Assembly: GCA_930367205.1 (NCBI GenBank) | Contig: OV884012.1 | Location: 32,026,796-32,090,795, forward strand | From: Acanthosoma haemorrhoidale | Lineage: Eukaryota > Arthropoda > Insecta > Hemiptera > Acanthosomatidae | DNA: 64,000 nt | Direction: 5' to 3' | Shown: in pieces, positions 1-12,799 of the stretch | Numbering within the stretch: the first letter of the stretch is position 1 | Layout: each line of letters starts with the position of its first letter | The notes under the pieces: generated by a model | The model's database searches: none | What the model was told of the DNA's origin: nothing | What the model saw: the letters and a program-made list of their open reading frames with translations, nothing else | Position numbers and translations under genes: made by a program

Positions 1-420
1 TCTTGACCCCCCAGTGTTGGTGCTTCGCATTAAAGTCCCCACCCACAAGGAAACAATGTCCGATGGAGGCTATAAAGGAGATGAATCGGAAATCGGAAAT
101 GGATTTATTGGGAGGGCAGTACATGATGCTAGAGTAAGGGGGAAAGGGAAGGTGCTGGATTGAAACTGCAGTGGACTGAAGGAAATCATGTGCTACCAAA
201 GGAACTATGTGATGAGAAATGGAGTTATGAACAATGACAGCGGTACCTGCATGAGCTCTTCCATCTGGGTGATCAGTTCGATAAGTCTGGTACTGTCAAA
301 CCGTAAATGATCGTTTACTCGTAAGTCTTGTTTCAGTAATGAGAGCTACGTCGATGTTCTGTCAGTTTGTTAGTGTGGGTGCGAATACCATTCCCATTCC
401 AAAGGAGAATAGATAAGGAG
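1..420 (-). pseudogene. LINE ORF2 endonuclease N-terminus, broken and truncated
   Basis: This is the start of an apurinic-type endonuclease domain, which nicks target DNA for target-primed reverse transcription. On the minus strand the segment reads from LLWNGNGIRTHTN near 400 to VGGDFNAKHQHWG near 20. It is interrupted by several stops and frame changes. GDFNAKH is the usual metal-binding and catalytic motif of this family. The rest of ORF2 (reverse transcriptase) would lie to the left of the window. Confidence 0.75.
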
Positions 421-434
421 TCGGAAGGATCCAC

Positions 435-1706
435 TTATAGATTTTGTTTAACGGGGATAAGGTAGGAGACAAGATGTGTAAGAAGGGAAATGAGAGGAGT
501 AATTAGGGTTCTGAACTCTGTAAGGAATGAGGTTAAAAGAGCGGTGAGATCCAAAGAACTTGAAGGTGGAGGAATGTTTGAGATGTGTGGTTGAGGATGG
601 GATAGAGTTTGTGTGTTGACGAGATGAACGGAATGCTGGGAAAGGTGATTTTGCGGACAGGGAGTAGGCGGTGCCTGTGACTGCTCTCTGTTGTGAACGG
701 CATCGGTGAAAGAGACAGAAGGCCTCAAATTTCTTGTTGCTAGTTTTTCCACTTCTGGCTGACGGCGTTGTGCGGTCCTCGACTTCAGCGTTCTGTAAGC
801 TTCGCATCCCTTGTGGTTGGCCGGATGGTCTTGCTTGCAAAGTACGCATACCGCAGGCGATTTCAGGGGCTTTTTGCACAATTCGCATTTGTGCTGCTCA
901 CTGCACTTTATACACTTACTGTGGCAGTAAGATTTTGCATAGCCTGACAGTTATGGCACTGGACGATGTCGCGTTTGGGGTACGGGTTTTTGACAAGTAC
1001 CCTTGTGTTATACAGGTGTGTTAGATCATATATCTTCTCCACTCCAGGTGTTCGCTCGAGATCGACAAAGAACAGAGGTAACGCCGTTTTTATTGATTCC
1101 TCTTGTTGTCTATCCTCGCGTAACACGTTCGTTATTTGGTGAACTTTGAATCCGAGAGCAGAGAGTTCATCTTCTATTTCGTCAGCTGGTGTGGTTGGGT
1201 GTAAATTTCTAATCACTGCTTGGAGCGAACGGTCTTGTTTCAGTTGATAAGTATGAAAGTCGGCATTTGTTTCATCGAAATATTTGATAATTGCCCGATA
1301 AGTATCGGGAGTGTCTGGAGAGATATTAGTGTCCCGTGACCTATTGAGGCACGTATATTTTCCCATGCCTACTATTTTACTCATTAGTGTGCATAGTAAT
1401 TTAAAGTTGCTAATGTTACGCACAAATATAGCAGGTGGCTTGGGCTGTGTGGGTGTTTTGTTGACATCCTTTTCATCTGCTGGGATATTTTTCAAAGCCT
1501 CAAAGGTGTTAGGCGTGAAGAAAGGCAACTCTATTGTGGTTCCTCTTTTTAATGTGCTGGCCTGTGGAATCTCCTCCATGGAACTAGCTGCAGAGGAGGT
1601 CATTTGTACGTTCCTATTCGAACTTCTCGGTTTTCACTTTACAGGCGACGGTGTCGGAGTTGGACCTAGTGACCTAGTTCGTTTTTTTTATTTTGGGATA
1701 TTAGTT
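435..1706 (-). pseudogene. LINE ORF1 (gag-like, PRE_C2HC and zinc knuckles), broken
   Basis: ORF1 of Jockey-clade LINEs makes an RNA-binding protein that packages the element transcript. Reading starts near 1706 (MSFYQQ), meets an early stop, and is then open from 1603 to 908 and, after a minus-one shift, from 881 to 435. The middle contains a PRE_C2HC-type block (IRNLHPTTPADEIEDEL, then ALGFKV and PLFFVDLE). The end has cysteine knuckles (QCHNCQ, KCIKCSEQHKCELCK, VCVLCKQDHPANHKGC), followed by a Ser/Pro-rich tail. The order agrees with the family ORF1; the stop and the frame change show that it is dead. The homologous ORF1 at 37846-39142 confirms it. Confidence 0.82.
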
Positions 1707-2478
1707 GCTGATAAAAACTCATTTTATCATAACAATGTTTGTTACGTTAATAAAAAAAATAATGTAAGCGCTGCTGGGATTCGAGAACTCGCAGCTTCCT
1801 GGGGCAAGTCACCAGTCTTAGCTCTAGCTACCAGACCGTCTGACTGATTGCTTCGTGTTATCTCCGATCCGTGAACGGCTAATGGCAAGGCTTCCAATAT
1901 GGCCGACTTCTTGGTCCGATTTCACTTATTACACTTAACACAAATGTAATAAGAGATTTACTCACGTCTTGGGGGCTCCCTCGTGGCCAGCTCCCGCAAG
2001 TTGCTTGGTGGAACAATTTTATAACTGAACTGTGGCCTATAGACGGTAGTATACAGTATTTTAAGGACGAGCGAAGTAGAGAGGTGTTCTAGAAGGTAGC
2101 GCATGCGCAAAAACTGGTCATTAAAAATAGTTAGTAATCTTTGAATCCGATATACAAAAATTATCAACAGAGACTAGTTAAAATCAAATAACATTTATAA
2201 TTATAGTTATTTAAGAGCACTTTTATGTGTGTTTGATGTATGAGAAATTTCATTTTTTGTATATACTGATCAATTGATAAATGTTGGCCAAAATCAGTGC
2301 CCATGTTCTAAAATAGCTCTGGAATGTCACATGTAATTACATACTATCTAATTGTCCAATACTGTAGGGGTTAAGAATAGGTATTGCTACAACCAGTGCG
2401 GATGCGATAATGGTAGGCTACCATCAATTTAATATAACACTAACGCAACCATGCTGTCATTACAAGTCTTCATGGAAA

Positions 2479-2785
2479 CTAGTCGCTGAGAAGGCAGAAT
2501 AAGGCATGAAGGAGCCACTGCCTGGAGACCGCACTATTGGGATTAATGTTTGCAATTATCAGGGCCCGGTGATCACCTAATGCGTGGAGGCTACGAGAGA
2601 AGACTGCCCAAGGGTCCTGCTTTGGCAGGGCCAACACGTCGCCTGCAGCCGGCCACGATACAGGGCCCCAGAGCCCACAGTAATTACTGAGGCTATGCAT
2701 TTCCAAGGGGCTTCCCTGATCCTCCGGGAGATCCTTTCCCTCATCAAAATTAAATTGAAATTGAAACCATCCAATTAGCTCAAGG
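2479..2785 (+). repeat. Possible SINE or short LINE 3' end
   Basis: This GC-richer island of about 300 bp ends on the plus strand in a short AAATTG-type tail at about 2744-2766, as many LINE and SINE tails do. Part of it (around GACTGCCCAAG...TTTGGCAGGG) resembles the segment at 62733-62827, which ends in a long A tract. No convincing pol III boxes are seen. The similarity is short and was judged by eye, so the class is uncertain. Confidence 0.3.
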
Positions 2786-2789
2786 AACA

Positions 2790-4542
2790 ACCCATAGAAA
2801 ATTTAATGCTTATGATTAACTATGCACGAGCACTTGTCTTTACGGTGTGAATACTCCCTTTAACAATGTTTAAGGGTGGGTTATTACAATCTTAAAATAG
2901 TGTATCCATCCCTGAAAGTACCTAGTACCTAAAAAATGAAAATTTTTATGAAAAACCCGCCTAACTTGAAAAACTTGAAATCGGCCAAATCCCAATTTTC
3001 ATAGCTATCTGCCTTTTTTATATCTTAGTTCGTTTAAATCATAATCATAAGTTTTAATTATGGGTTGCTAAAACATGAAAATAAAAATGCATTTCCATAA
3101 AAATTTATTTTAATACTTTAGCAGAAACAACCTTGCTCTGTAATATTCACATCGATGAATGAAAGACAAAAACAGGTGAAGGAATGTTTGCTTACTCACT
3201 CACGAGCTATATTTTGCTATGAGTCCATTAAGCTATGAAATAGCGTCTTTTTTCTACTTCGTATGCTTGAAATTTAGCACTGCCGGAAATTTAAGAAAGT
3301 CACGTTTTTCTAGTGACGCTCTTACAGTTCCGAGGGGGCTCTCTGGAACAAAAATATTAACATCTAGTCTAGTCTTGCTCGTTTGAATAATGATATGAAA
3401 TTTTGTATGCAGCATCGTATAATTATGATCACAATAAGTCCTTAATTGTTACAGTGGTCACTTTTATTTTGTTTGTGCCACCCGTGAACTTCAGGCATGG
3501 AATAACAATTGAATGACTCAGGCCATTCGATGTTAAGAAACCCTTGATTGAGGGAAATACCACAATGGAATGATTTTTTTTTTTTAGCTTAGAAACACAG
3601 TGTTAGTGGGGTTAAACCAAACTATGACAAACTTGGCCTTTAATAAATTATTTAGCCTAGCCTAATGGATATTTAGGGTAGCCTAATGGATCCGGTAATT
3701 GCAGTCGGTGAAGCTAATGCATATTTATTGGAGCTGTGACACTTCCTTAACTGCTTTGCACGTTACCTTTGTTATCATCTGTTGAATTATTAATCAAGAT
3801 CAAATGAGCTGTTTATGCAGTTCGGTGTCTCGTATTCTGTCAGCCCGGGTTCTACTACGTCTAGGAGTGCTGTTAAACGAATGTTTCGTCCTACTGGAGT
3901 TCAGCTAAACCCCAGTTAAATGCGGACGAATTTCAGCATGTAATGTGCAGAATTTTTGAGATTAATGACCAGTGAAACAACTATCAAATATTTGTATATT
4001 ATAGTACATGGTTGTTCAGATTACATATGTTAATATATATCTGCAGGATACTTTGAGAAAACCCAATTCAATTTATCTGATGGTGGGCCCCTAGGGGATT
4101 GCATTTCATATATGGGATATTTTTGTCCAATACAATGTTATTTTTAGTGTCCATAGTGCTTCCAATAATAAATTTTTATTCTCAAGTGCTAAAACAAAGA
4201 TTACATCAACAGTAAACACTTCATACGATCTTCAAAATATGTTATAAAGTAATGAAATCAACACCGTAAAACACATTAAAGTAAATCAAAATAAATTGCG
4301 TACAAATGAGTGTTAAAATATTGTGAGAATATAATTTAATAATATTATATAACTAATTTCATATCAAAGGTAAAGTAGCGAAATAAATGTTTAATAAAGT
4401 TTCACAAAAAATAAATGAGAATAAAATTATTGTTTTTTACACGATTAGATCAATAATGTTTACGAGACCTATGTATGGGTTGTAATGACCTTTGTGTGTA
4501 TTTAATTATAAATTGGGCTGTCATTATTAGTGATAAGGGTTC
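2790..4542. other. AT-rich stretch with no recognised feature
   Basis: No exon-like reading frame, RNA gene or familiar transposon motif was found. It is most likely intronic or upstream flanking DNA of the plus-strand host gene. Confidence 0.5.
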
Positions 4543-6220
4543 TTTGCATCAAGTTATTAGTTTCTTAAATGTTCCGCCTACACAATATACTTTGCATCAG
4601 GTTATTAGTTTCCTAAATGTTCTGCCTACATAATATACTTTGCATCAGGTTATTAGTTTCCTAAATGTTCTGCGTACATAATATACTTTTCATCAGGTTA
4701 TTAGTTTTCTCAATGTTCTGCGTACCTAATATACTTTGCATCAGGTTATTAGTTTCCTAAATGTTCTGCCTACCTAATATACTTTGCATCAGGTTATTAG
4801 TTTCCTCAATGTTCTGCGTACATAATATACTTTTCATCAGGTTATTAGTTTCCTAAATGTTCTGCCTACATAATATACTTTGCATCAGGTTATTAGTTTC
4901 CTAAATGTTCTGCCTACATAATATACTTTGCATCAGGTTATTAGTTTTCTCAATGTTCTGCGTACCTAATATACTTTGCATCAGGTTATTAGTTTCCTAA
5001 ATGTTCTGCGTGCCTAATATACTTTGCATCAGGTTATTAGTTTCCTAAATGTTCTGCCTACATAATATACTTTGCATCAGGTTATTAGTTTCCTCAATGT
5101 TCTGCGTACATAATATACTTTTCATCAGGTTATTAGTTTCCTAAATGTTCTGCGTGCCTAATATACTTTGCATCATGTTATTAGTTTCTTAAATGTTCTG
5201 CGTGCCTAATATACTTTGCATCATGTTATTAGTTTCTTAAATGTTCCGCCTACCTAATATACTTTGCATCAGGTTATTAGTTTCCTAAATGTTCTGCGTT
5301 CCTAATATACTTTGCATCAGGTTATTAGTTTCCTAAATGTTCTGCCTACATAATATACTTTGCATCAGGTTATTAGTTTCCTAAATGTTCTGCGTACATA
5401 ATATACTTTTCATCAGGTTATTAGTTTCCTAAATGTTCTGCCTACATAATATACTTTGCATCAGGTTATTAGTTTCCTCAATGTTCTGCGTACATAATAT
5501 ACTTTTCATCAGGTTATTAGTTTCCTAAATGTTCTGCCTACATAATATACTTTGCATCAGGTTATTAGTTTCCTCAATGTTCTGCGTACCTAATATACTT
5601 TGTATCAGGTTATTAGTTTCCTAAATGTTCTGCCTACCTAATATACTTTGCATCAGGTTATTAGTTTCCTCAATGTTCTGCCTACATAATATACTTTTCA
5701 TCAGGTTATTAGTTTCCTAAATGTTCTGCCTACATAATATACTTTGCATCAGGTTATTAGTTTCCTCAATCTTCTGCCTACATAATATACTTTGCATCAG
5801 GTTATTAGTTTAATAAATGTTCTGCCTACATAATATACTTGGCATCAGGTTATTAGTTTCCTAAATCTTCTGCCTACATAATATACTTTGTATCAGGTTA
5901 TTATTTCCTAAATGTTCTGCCTACATAATATACTTTTCATCAGGTTATTAGTTTCCTAAATGTTCTGCCTACATAATATACTTTGCATCAGGTTATTAGT
6001 TTCCTCAATCTTCTGCCTACATAATATACTTTGCATCAGGTTATTAGTTTCCTCAATCTTCTGCCTACATAATATACTTTGCATCAGGTTATTAGTTTAA
6101 TAAATGTTCTGCCTACATAATATACTTGGCATCAGGTTATTAGTTTCCTAAATCTTCTGCCTACATAATATACTTTGTATCAGGTTATTACTTCCTAAAT
6201 GTTCTGCCTATATAATATAC
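4543..6220 (+). repeat. 48-bp minisatellite, about 35 units
   Basis: Tandem units of 48 bp share the core GCATCAGGTTATTAG, followed by a TTTCCTAAATGTTCTG-like part and an ATAATATAC end. Units differ at a few fixed positions (GCCTACATA or GCGTACATA or GCCTACCTA; TTTGCATCA or TTTTCATCA; CCTAAATG or CCTCAATG). Near the right end a six-unit block is duplicated: the rare TTTAATAAATG and CTTGGCATC variants recur about 287 bp apart (5761 and 6048). Although 48 is a multiple of three, each of the six frames has a stop in the unit, so the array is not coding. There are no unique spacers between units. Confidence 0.97.
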
Positions 6221-6269
6221 TCTGCAAATCCTACGTTCTATTTCTAGTGTCGGATAGTTACAAGATTTA

Positions 6270-6339
6270 TTAGGTAGGCTGAGCATTTAGAAAACTAATA
6301 ACCTGATGCTAAATATATTAGGTAGGCAGAACATTTAAG
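6270..6339 (-). repeat. Inverted partial copy of the 48-bp unit
   Basis: About 1.5 units of the neighbouring minisatellite lie here in the opposite orientation. CTAATAACCTGATGC is the reverse complement of the unit core, flanked on both sides by TTAGGTAGGC(T or A)GA. It starts 50 bp beyond the last direct unit, so the array ends in an inverted copy. Confidence 0.9.
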
Positions 6340-6752
6340 AGGGAAGTTACATAGTTTGGGGTTTGAGATGTGGGTTTAATTTCGTTTTCTTTATGATTTT
6401 TTTTTTTGACAATGTCTATACGTTTTTATATTTGTTTCTCTCCGTCGCTCCGGATGTTTTTCTGATATATGTAACATGTGTTTTTGTCGGACTTTATTAT
6501 GTTTACATCTGATTTGCTTGTACAAAGTACACACTAAAGAACCCTCCCACGAAGACGTATGATTTAAATTGAAAACACTTTTGTAATCGTAAAACTGATA
6601 GCTGTTACTTTTTTTTCATACTCATTAGTCCTTTATTAACGCCCAATCACATAATCCCAGGTAGTCTACATGCACATTTATGAATGAGATACCTTATATT
6701 GGTACCAATTTACAGTTTTGTTTAAAATTATTATTACTGGCTTATATCCATG

Positions 6753-7010
6753 TTAGGGTTGTTTGACTTCTGTGAGCTTGTAGAGAGTGGCTACAGCTTG
6801 GGGAACACCTTTTTTCCAGGCTGTACCTTCAGGGGATACCATTACACGACCATACAACCAAACTTGCCAACCAGATGTGATATGTTGAACTGACACCAAT
6901 TCCCACTCACATACTCTTGGCAAATGTATTTTCGATGGGGATTTAAGGTTCGTATGAGTTCTGCGAGTTCTTTCATTCCTGGAAACAGCCTTGCTTTCCT
7001 CTGCCACTAA
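6753..7010 (-). CDS. Orphan minus-strand reading frame, possible exon or relic
   Basis: An 84-codon frame on the minus strand stands out from its AT-rich surroundings by mixed codon use and by Trp, Gly and Tyr content (CEWELVSVQHITSGW, WLYGRVMVSPEGT, GVPQAVATLYKLTEV). It ends in a normal stop at 6753. There is no good ATG. The upstream edge at about 7010 has ...CAATTTAG, which could be a weak splice acceptor, so it may be a terminal exon of a minus-strand gene or a piece of a transposon gene. The family is not recognised. It lies just beyond the minisatellite and is in the opposite orientation to the host gene. Confidence 0.3.
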   Translation of the reverse strand, partial: LVAEESKAVSRNERTRRTHTNLKSPSKIHLPRVCEWELVSVQHITSGWQVWLYGRVMVSPEGTAWKKGVPQAVATLYKLTEVKQP

Positions 7011-10000
7011 ATTGAATTTCTACTCTCTTCATTATAGCGAGGAAGAATTTTACATGTAGCTGTTTACTTTTCCATGACTCGGTCAATCACGCCTGAGTTA
7101 CCACTTCTTTATTATGAGCCGATTGTGAATGTTGAATAATCAATTGAGTCATTTAAAATGATCGCTATTATACATATTCATATTAACATCCATAAGAGTT
7201 CAGACCTTTTTAATTCCTATCACCACCATGGAGTTTTAAATAGCTCATTTCGGTTTATACTGGATTAATATAATTGAATTAGATCAATGTTTTCATTCGG
7301 CTGATACTGGCCTATTCTCACATGTTATCATCCCTTAATTCTTCTTTTGTACTCAAAGTATCCTAAGATAATTGTTCTAGAACCAACTCTATCTCGCTAC
7401 TGTAATTTTCGTGCCTTGATCCTTTTCACACTCCGATGAGCCCTTAGAAAACTCCTCCACCCACTGCAAATCTCATTAGCTTCATTTGTAAAAGAAGCTA
7501 CCTACGAATTCTAATGGACTGATGACTAGATCTAATTTAATTGCATTAACTGAATAATATCATGCCTTTATTCCCCAGTTCCATTTGTTGGTGTACACTT
7601 TCATTCACTTCACGACATACAAAGCAGTTATGGTAAAAATAAAAAAATAGCAATGCACTTCAAATTTAAGTATGATACATCACTTAACTGAAGGTTTTGT
7701 TAGCAAAAACAATTTTAATTTTGCTTTGTAAAAATCGTCTACAAAAGCCCTAGAAATGGTAAATATCATTGATCAAGAGGTCAAGACGGTTTGATATTCT
7801 GCTTAATATAGTATTTAAGATATAGGATTAGGTAAGAAAATATTTCTTTTTACTTACAAGCAATATATTGATTTCTCTTCACTAATTTTCATGAGGTTAG
7901 TTTTACCTTTATCATCATCATATCATATGGAGCGACATTGCGAAAATTCCTGCCAGTAATAAAAAAAAAGTTGAGTTATGGAGTTGCAAAAAAGATAGTA
8001 GTGACGTGTTCTTGTATTTTTCTTTAGACAATTTATGGATTAAACAATAATTCCATGCATTTATATTTTCATTTTATTGTATTTGTTATTGTATTTCACT
8101 GACTTCTTCATGCTGTTTTTTTTTTTCTTTTGTTTGTTTTATACATGTCCGTTCATCTATCATATATTCATCAATAAGCACTTTTGAATGTGGTTAAATT
8201 ATCTTTAAATTCATATTATTATTATTTTTTCTGTTATTGAGATTTGCACATTATTGTACTTTGCTCTTTCTTCTCTTTTGCATACCATGTAATAGCTCGT
8301 TTTGTTGGTCAGATGTACTCCTTTGTTATTCCTAGGGGACTTTTTCCCTGAATAATTCTATATCTCTATCTATCTATCAGGAAGATAATATTTGATAGGT
8401 ACCTTAACCCAATAAAAAATTATAGAAAAATATTTTAATTTCATAACGTTTAAATATATAATGACATTTAATCATATTTTATGTAAGAAGCTATAATTTG
8501 CAAGTTTTTATTATAGAAAATAAAACCTCCATATAAAGTTTTATGACGAACATACTTACACAAAGATAAAAACATCAGAGTTTCCGATTCAATGAAACCA
8601 TAAAACAAATCTCTAATGAAAAAAAATATAAGCTTATTGGTTTATTCAATGTCTAGACATCTTGTATATAACTTTTCAATGTGTACATAGATACCGAAGC
8701 ATCTTTCCCTAAGAATGAACTAAAATGTATTTTGGAATTAGAAATCGTGATGGAGTATAAGGTGTCTTCATGATAATAGTTTTCCATCAACGTGGCCCAC
8801 AATGGACCTGTTGTTATTGCAAACAGAGCATTATCACAACTCATTACTTTTGGCAATCACTTAATTCTCCGATAATCAACGCGCTTAAGTGCTTTCGCAC
8901 GAATTAAACTTTTTATCGATATTAAACTTCGTAAACACTTCCATTAATTTTATCACCATTGCCTGACGCACACAAAGCAACAACGGATAAAGATTCATTA
9001 AACAATCCATTAAAAAAGTTCATTTCAAGTTTACTGTTTATAAACTTCTCCTTAAGACGACTTGTTTTAGAAAATCGCTTTACTTGAAGACTAGATGTCT
9101 GTACACCATAACAACGCAATGGAAGTAATTTGTAATAAATAGTGTTAGTAAATTTTAATGACAAGAAGGGGACCTCCACCAACAAGGAAATCAATTTCTC
9201 TGATCTTTTTATATAAGGTAAAATATTCAAAAATAATTCAGAAAATTCCAACATAATGTATGCGCGCAAGTTTAACGAAATGTTTCACAATACGAAGTTA
9301 AATGTTGCAACAATAAAAAACTTAGTTGATGTAAAATTAATTCACTTACCTTAGCATATAGTATAATCTCCTACCTGTGATATTCATTTATTGGAATAAT
9401 GTGTGGGAAGCAATGGTGATAGTATTAAAATGAGCATTTGACTCTTCTGATGTCTGAAAACCATCCTAAAACACTAAAATATTACTTCTACTGGGAGCAA
9501 GCATGTTGAGTTGGCCAAGGTCGGAAGTCACTCCTCTTGTCTTAAATAAAAAAATAAATAAATGGTGTCTGCAAAAGGTAAAGGTTACCGTTTATGTTAA
9601 ACAGTCTGTGCGGTGTGAAGCGCTCTTTACCAAGTATTATCCCCTTAAATTCACACTACTCCTAATAAATGAATTTCGTTTTATCTAGAAAAATTTATTA
9701 TATAATGTGTGTGAAACTTTGGTCTAAAAATATGAATTTCTGATTCGTACAAATTGGGTAGAACTAAGAGTCAACGAGTAGTTTTATCTCTGGTATCTCA
9801 CTCACTTTCAATATTTAATGCTGGAATTGCTTTGAATACAGAATACAGATGATGGGCCCATAATAGAGATTCGTGTTAACTTAAAAACAAATTAAGCAAT
9901 CCTGGGCGTAAGTTATGAGAGTGGAAGCTTATTTCGTGCGAAGATGCTCAAGAGAATTTTCCGTCATAAAAAAAAATTATATTTTCCCTCAATCATTTAT

Positions 10001-12361
10001 TGTGATATCACAATCATAGCTATTAGTGAATAAGAATCAGTATTTAAAAGATAGTATCTATGTTCCTTTACTTATGTCAGAAACTGTATATAACTTGGGA
10101 TACTAAGATATTTCTATTATAAACCAAACTAAGAATTATGTGATCATGTTATCAGTGCCACTTATCCATAGTAATATTTTGGTACTTTTTCTAAATAGGT
10201 AAATCCAATTAAATCGTAGATTGAAGTCAGGCAACTAAGTCTCATAGCAGTAGCCGTATTCGGTACCGTCTTTCTCCAAATGCTTAACCTTTATTTTGAT
10301 AATTTGTATTCACTTCGTATAGTAGATTACTTAATAGAGGCATGGCTTTCCTTACACACTGCGTTAGAGTGTCGCAAGAGTTTATTTCATTACTTAAGAG
10401 TGGATTTCATCATGTGCGAGCGACTTGATTATTTTTACTTATCAACTCTTTGGGAAATCTTTTATCTCTGGAACGTTTCCGTCATTTTTTCAAATTCATG
10501 ATGGAGCCTATCCAAAAAGGCTGTCTTCTAAAACGAAAGCCTCTAACGTTTACCGTATGATCGATAGAGCAAAATAAAGTATTGTAGTTTGAAACAAATG
10601 AAGTAAATCAGGAAAAGCTATCCACGTGGGGAAACGATCGGAGAGAAGGTTAGGGGACACCCCTCTGCTAACGGCCGTTCCACCAGCTTGATGGGAGAAT
10701 TGCTTTGGGAGTTAGGGGCTCATGGGGAGAATGTGTATGTACATATTATATGAATGTGGATTGTATATAACAAAGAATGAATTCTTACATCCCAATCATT
10801 AATGTTTTCCAAGCAAATTATAGTTTTTTAAATAAAGAACTTTATATATTTAGTAAAAGCTAAGATTTCTGACTTTGTATGTAGTATGAACTAAACTTAT
10901 TGCATGGTTAGATTTAGTATTTTTACTAGATAAATATAAACTGGACAGTAAAAAAAAGAAAAAAAACTTTGAATTTTGCCGTTATTAACAATAAATAAAA
11001 TTATAAATAGAAAATTCATATGACAGTAGGAAGCATATACTGGTTCGACCTCGATTTCAGAACTGCATTTATCAATGATATACTTTTGTGTTATAGCTTT
11101 TAAATAAAACGAGTACATCCGAAAAATCATTATATATGGTCCATATTCCAGTGTAGCGTCAATAGAAGTTTGAACAAATAACAGCTTTCTTTATTCCCGT
11201 AAAATTTCTTAAATTATTTCAAGGAAATTCAACACCAATTAGTTGATTAGAATGTGCAATTTAAACTGATAATGACTCGTTAGTGAAACAGGTCAATTAC
11301 CACGAAGGATCTAAATTTAAAGCTATTATAGATGATGGATTATTTAAAAGATTTCTCGAAGAGTATCATGATTTCACTTTCTGATAACCCACCTCTTTAA
11401 AAATCTAAATAACGTCAGCATTATTCCAGGATGATCAGTTCTCTTCCCAAGTCAATTGTTCTGTGTGCACCGAACGTTGGGCGCTTTCATAAACACATCT
11501 GAGGGGAAAATATCAAGTTCTTACTTCGGTACAAACGAAACGTGGAAACTTGTTTAAAATCTGATTCAAAAGTAATCCATTTTTAAATAGCACCATAGTT
11601 CATGAACATCATATTTATTTGTTTAATTATCACTCACGTGGCTGAGGAAACAGATACTACTTGCTTTGAATTAAAATCAATAATCCCTCGTACAGAGCCC
11701 GGATTGGAGCCCCAAATAGTATAAGGACGAGAGTAGGGCTCAGGCTCTTAGAACCTTTTGGGGCCTGGGAGGCACCCCAGTCCAACATGCCAGGCGATGG
11801 TTATAGGTAGTATTTCAAATGACATGAGTTATGATCGAAGGATTAAAGTCCAGGTAGACCGCCTAACTTAAATATATCGATGCACTGTACCAATTTTTAC
11901 ATGTTCATATGCATGGAAAGGCCAAATAATTCCAGTTACATGGAGCCAAGAAACCAGGGGTACCCCTATAGCCCTAGGCAACGGCCCTCACCATCCCAAC
12001 GACACTAGCCATCTCACATCAGGAGCTATTTTAACGTTTTATTATGCGTGTATCTGAGTTCTGTCAACAAGCTAAGGCTGATCATTTAAAGAAAATACAA
12101 GTAATATTACATGTGGCATTACTGGTGTCATATATTATGTTATAAATGTTCTGCCAATTCTTTGTTTTAATATTATTTTATTTTATTTTAACTGCGTTTA
12201 TTTCGTTCGTATATTACACATCAAAAATATTAAATGTTGCACTTTACTTTTAATATAATAAGGAATAAATTGTGACAAAACTGATTCTGGGATCTGTTAG
12301 TTAGTTTTTAGTATTATTTATTATCTTAATGGTAAAATGACTCTGTATGTTATTGTTTCAG
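7011..12361. other. AT-rich intron or flank without recognised genes
   Basis: There are only short AT-rich frames (for example 8653-8856 and 8922-9269 on minus) with noise-like composition and no family motifs. Small GC-richer patches near 10605-10740 and 11690-11830 could be old repeats but match nothing recognisable here. The stretch ends at the splice acceptor of the first visible host exon. Confidence 0.5.
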
Positions 12362-12715
12362 GACACCCACGGGAACACAGCACTCCACCTGGCAGTGGCG
12401 CGGGAGACGATCCCTTGGGAGAGCGTGGTGGAGATGATCGAACGGGGGGCCCAGGTGTCGCTGCCCAACAGGCGAGGGGTGCGGGCCTCAGACCTGGCCC
12501 CCTCAGGGCTGCTATCCTCCCTTCAAGCGGCCCTCATCGGCAACTCGTGGCCCGAGGTGGCACAGCCCCAGCGCCCCACAAGGCCCAGTGCCAAGCGCCC
12601 CCGGACCAGAGAGAGCGGTGGAGAAGAAGGCAGTCAGGCTTCTATGGAACAGCGGGAGCCCTCGTCCACTGGCTCGACCAGGTCCAGCCTAAATAGGAGT
12701 CCGGACTTCAGTAAG
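12362..12715 (+). CDS. Host gene exon A: ankyrin repeat and Ser/Arg-rich linker
   Basis: This 118-codon internal exon is markedly GC-richer than its surroundings. It follows a TTGTTTCAG acceptor (12353-12361) and ends AAG before a GTAAGC donor (12716), phase 0 at both ends. It opens inside a canonical ankyrin repeat (DTHGNTALHLAVARE, then VVEMIERGAQVSLPN, RRGVRASDLAP). Ankyrin repeats are protein-binding helix-turn-helix units. A Pro/Ser/Arg-rich linker follows (SAKRPRTRESGGEEG, STGSTRSSLNRS). Earlier repeats must lie on exons left of the window. The exon joins in frame to 36155-36251. An earlier GT at 12711 is a possible alternative donor but breaks the phase. The exact ankyrin family is not recognised. 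Confidence 0.85.
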
Positions 12716-12799
12716 GTAAGCTGGCCAATTTTCATTAATAAGGTACTGAGTATAGTCTATTGAGATTTTTAAATCATTTAATCCTGGCTGAGCCACATC

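Larger units (their letters stand above)
1..1920 (-). mobile_element. Jockey-clade LINE (family J1), 5' half, cut by the window edge
   Basis: This is a non-LTR retrotransposon copy read on the minus strand: 5' leader at about 1920-1710, ORF1 at about 1706-435, then the start of ORF2 running off the left edge. The longer plus-strand copy at 37560-44035 has the same order and near-identical motifs, including the endonuclease motif GGDFNAKH close to base 30 here and near 39557 there. Shared leader sequence such as GGCCATATTGG places the 5' end near 1900, but the exact boundary is uncertain. Both ORFs carry stops and frame shifts, so the copy is inactive. It sits upstream of the first visible host exon and in the opposite orientation to it. 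Confidence 0.85.

Noticed and set aside
4543..6220. CRISPR array
   Set aside because: The units are directly adjacent with no unique spacers, the context is a eukaryotic gene, and no cas-like genes are present.
8653..9269. Two minus frames (67 and 115 codons) as exons
   Set aside because: Composition like chance AT-rich frames and no acceptor, donor or motif support.
12337..12696. 119-codon frame overlapping host exon A
   Set aside because: It is the shadow of the ankyrin frame in another phase. Pro/Gly/Arg-rich residues come from the GC-rich exon, and the splice phases support the other frame.
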